The notes under the pieces were generated by a model that saw only the letters and a list, made by a program, of their open reading frames with translations, did not search any database and was not told the origin of the DNA. Of a stretch of DNA of 29,111 bases, positions 29,029 through 29,111 are shown piece after piece. The stretch is taken from positions 1-29,111 of the forward strand of contig CAJUOA010000031.1 of NCBI GenBank assembly GCA_910587785.1, read 5' to 3'. Positions within the stretch are counted from its first letter, which is position 1. Every line of letters starts with the position of its first letter. Position numbers and translations under genes: made by a program. Origin of the DNA: an uncultured Oscillospiraceae bacterium. Lineage in GTDB: Bacteria; Bacillota; Clostridia; Oscillospirales; Oscillospiraceae.

Positions 29029-29111
29029 GCGCCTGTCTGCACCCGGGGCCCATTTGGAAAGCCTGCGAATAAAAAGTCAAGCCCCAAAATGGAGTTGATG
29101 GCAGATTATTT

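Overview
The window is about 29 kb of GC-rich DNA with Firmicutes-type signals: AGGAGG-like ribosome binding sites, sigma-A promoters, Gram-positive lipoprotein signals, CUT1 sugar transporters without their own ATPase, and Clostridia-typical families (GGGtGRT, DUF1540, DUF6440, VanW). By inference it is the chromosome of a high-GC, gut-type clostridium of the Oscillospiraceae (Flavonifractor/Lawsonibacter/Oscillibacter-like). Most long antisense ORFs are GC-driven shadows of real genes. I see no tRNA, rRNA, CRISPR array or insertion sequence.

Layout. (1) 1-2159: a NifU-like scaffold gene and a GGGtGRT gene, minus strand, behind a perfect TTGACA-17-TATAAT promoter. (2) 2127-5611: tandem-GNAT acetyltransferase, CTP synthase (pyrG) and a DegV protein, one minus-strand operon. 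(3) 5673-7597: a VanW-domain cell-wall protein, plus strand, with a WalR-like direct repeat beside an extended -10. (4) 7605-8567: DUF1540 protein and two half-size TauE/SafE proteins. (5) 8647-15189: an unknown 134-aa protein, a lipoprotein nuclease, an OmpR-type response regulator and a histidine kinase in a tightly coupled operon, then a MacB-like ABC ATPase and FtsX permease. The two parts are separated by four short hairpins and an 18-bp-arm inverted repeat. (6) 15207-16556: a stand-alone lysis cassette (small membrane protein, holin-like protein, CHAP endolysin) without other phage genes. (7) 16689-19674: an AgrC/AgrA-like two-component system without agrBD, followed by a two-gene unit (DUF6440 and an unknown protein) whose promoter carries a LytTR-type direct repeat. 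(8) 19728-28739: a sugar-use locus, with a LacI regulator, two envelope proteins and a YesL-like protein on one strand, and divergently two CUT1 permeases, a 71-aa protein, a large solute-binding lipoprotein and a GH32 beta-fructosidase. LacI-type operator candidates lie in the divergent promoter region. (9) 28751-29111: a promoter, a 10-codon leader ORF, a possible antiterminator and two intrinsic terminators, which look like an attenuation leader for a gene beyond the window.

Working picture: region 8 imports fructose-containing saccharides and cleaves them in the cytoplasm. Region 5 looks like an envelope-stress or antimicrobial-peptide module. Region 7 is an orphan Agr-type sensor with a candidate local target. 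The least explained items are the attenuation leader, the LytTR-controlled unit, the solitary lysis cassette and the nuclease genes coupled to a two-component system.
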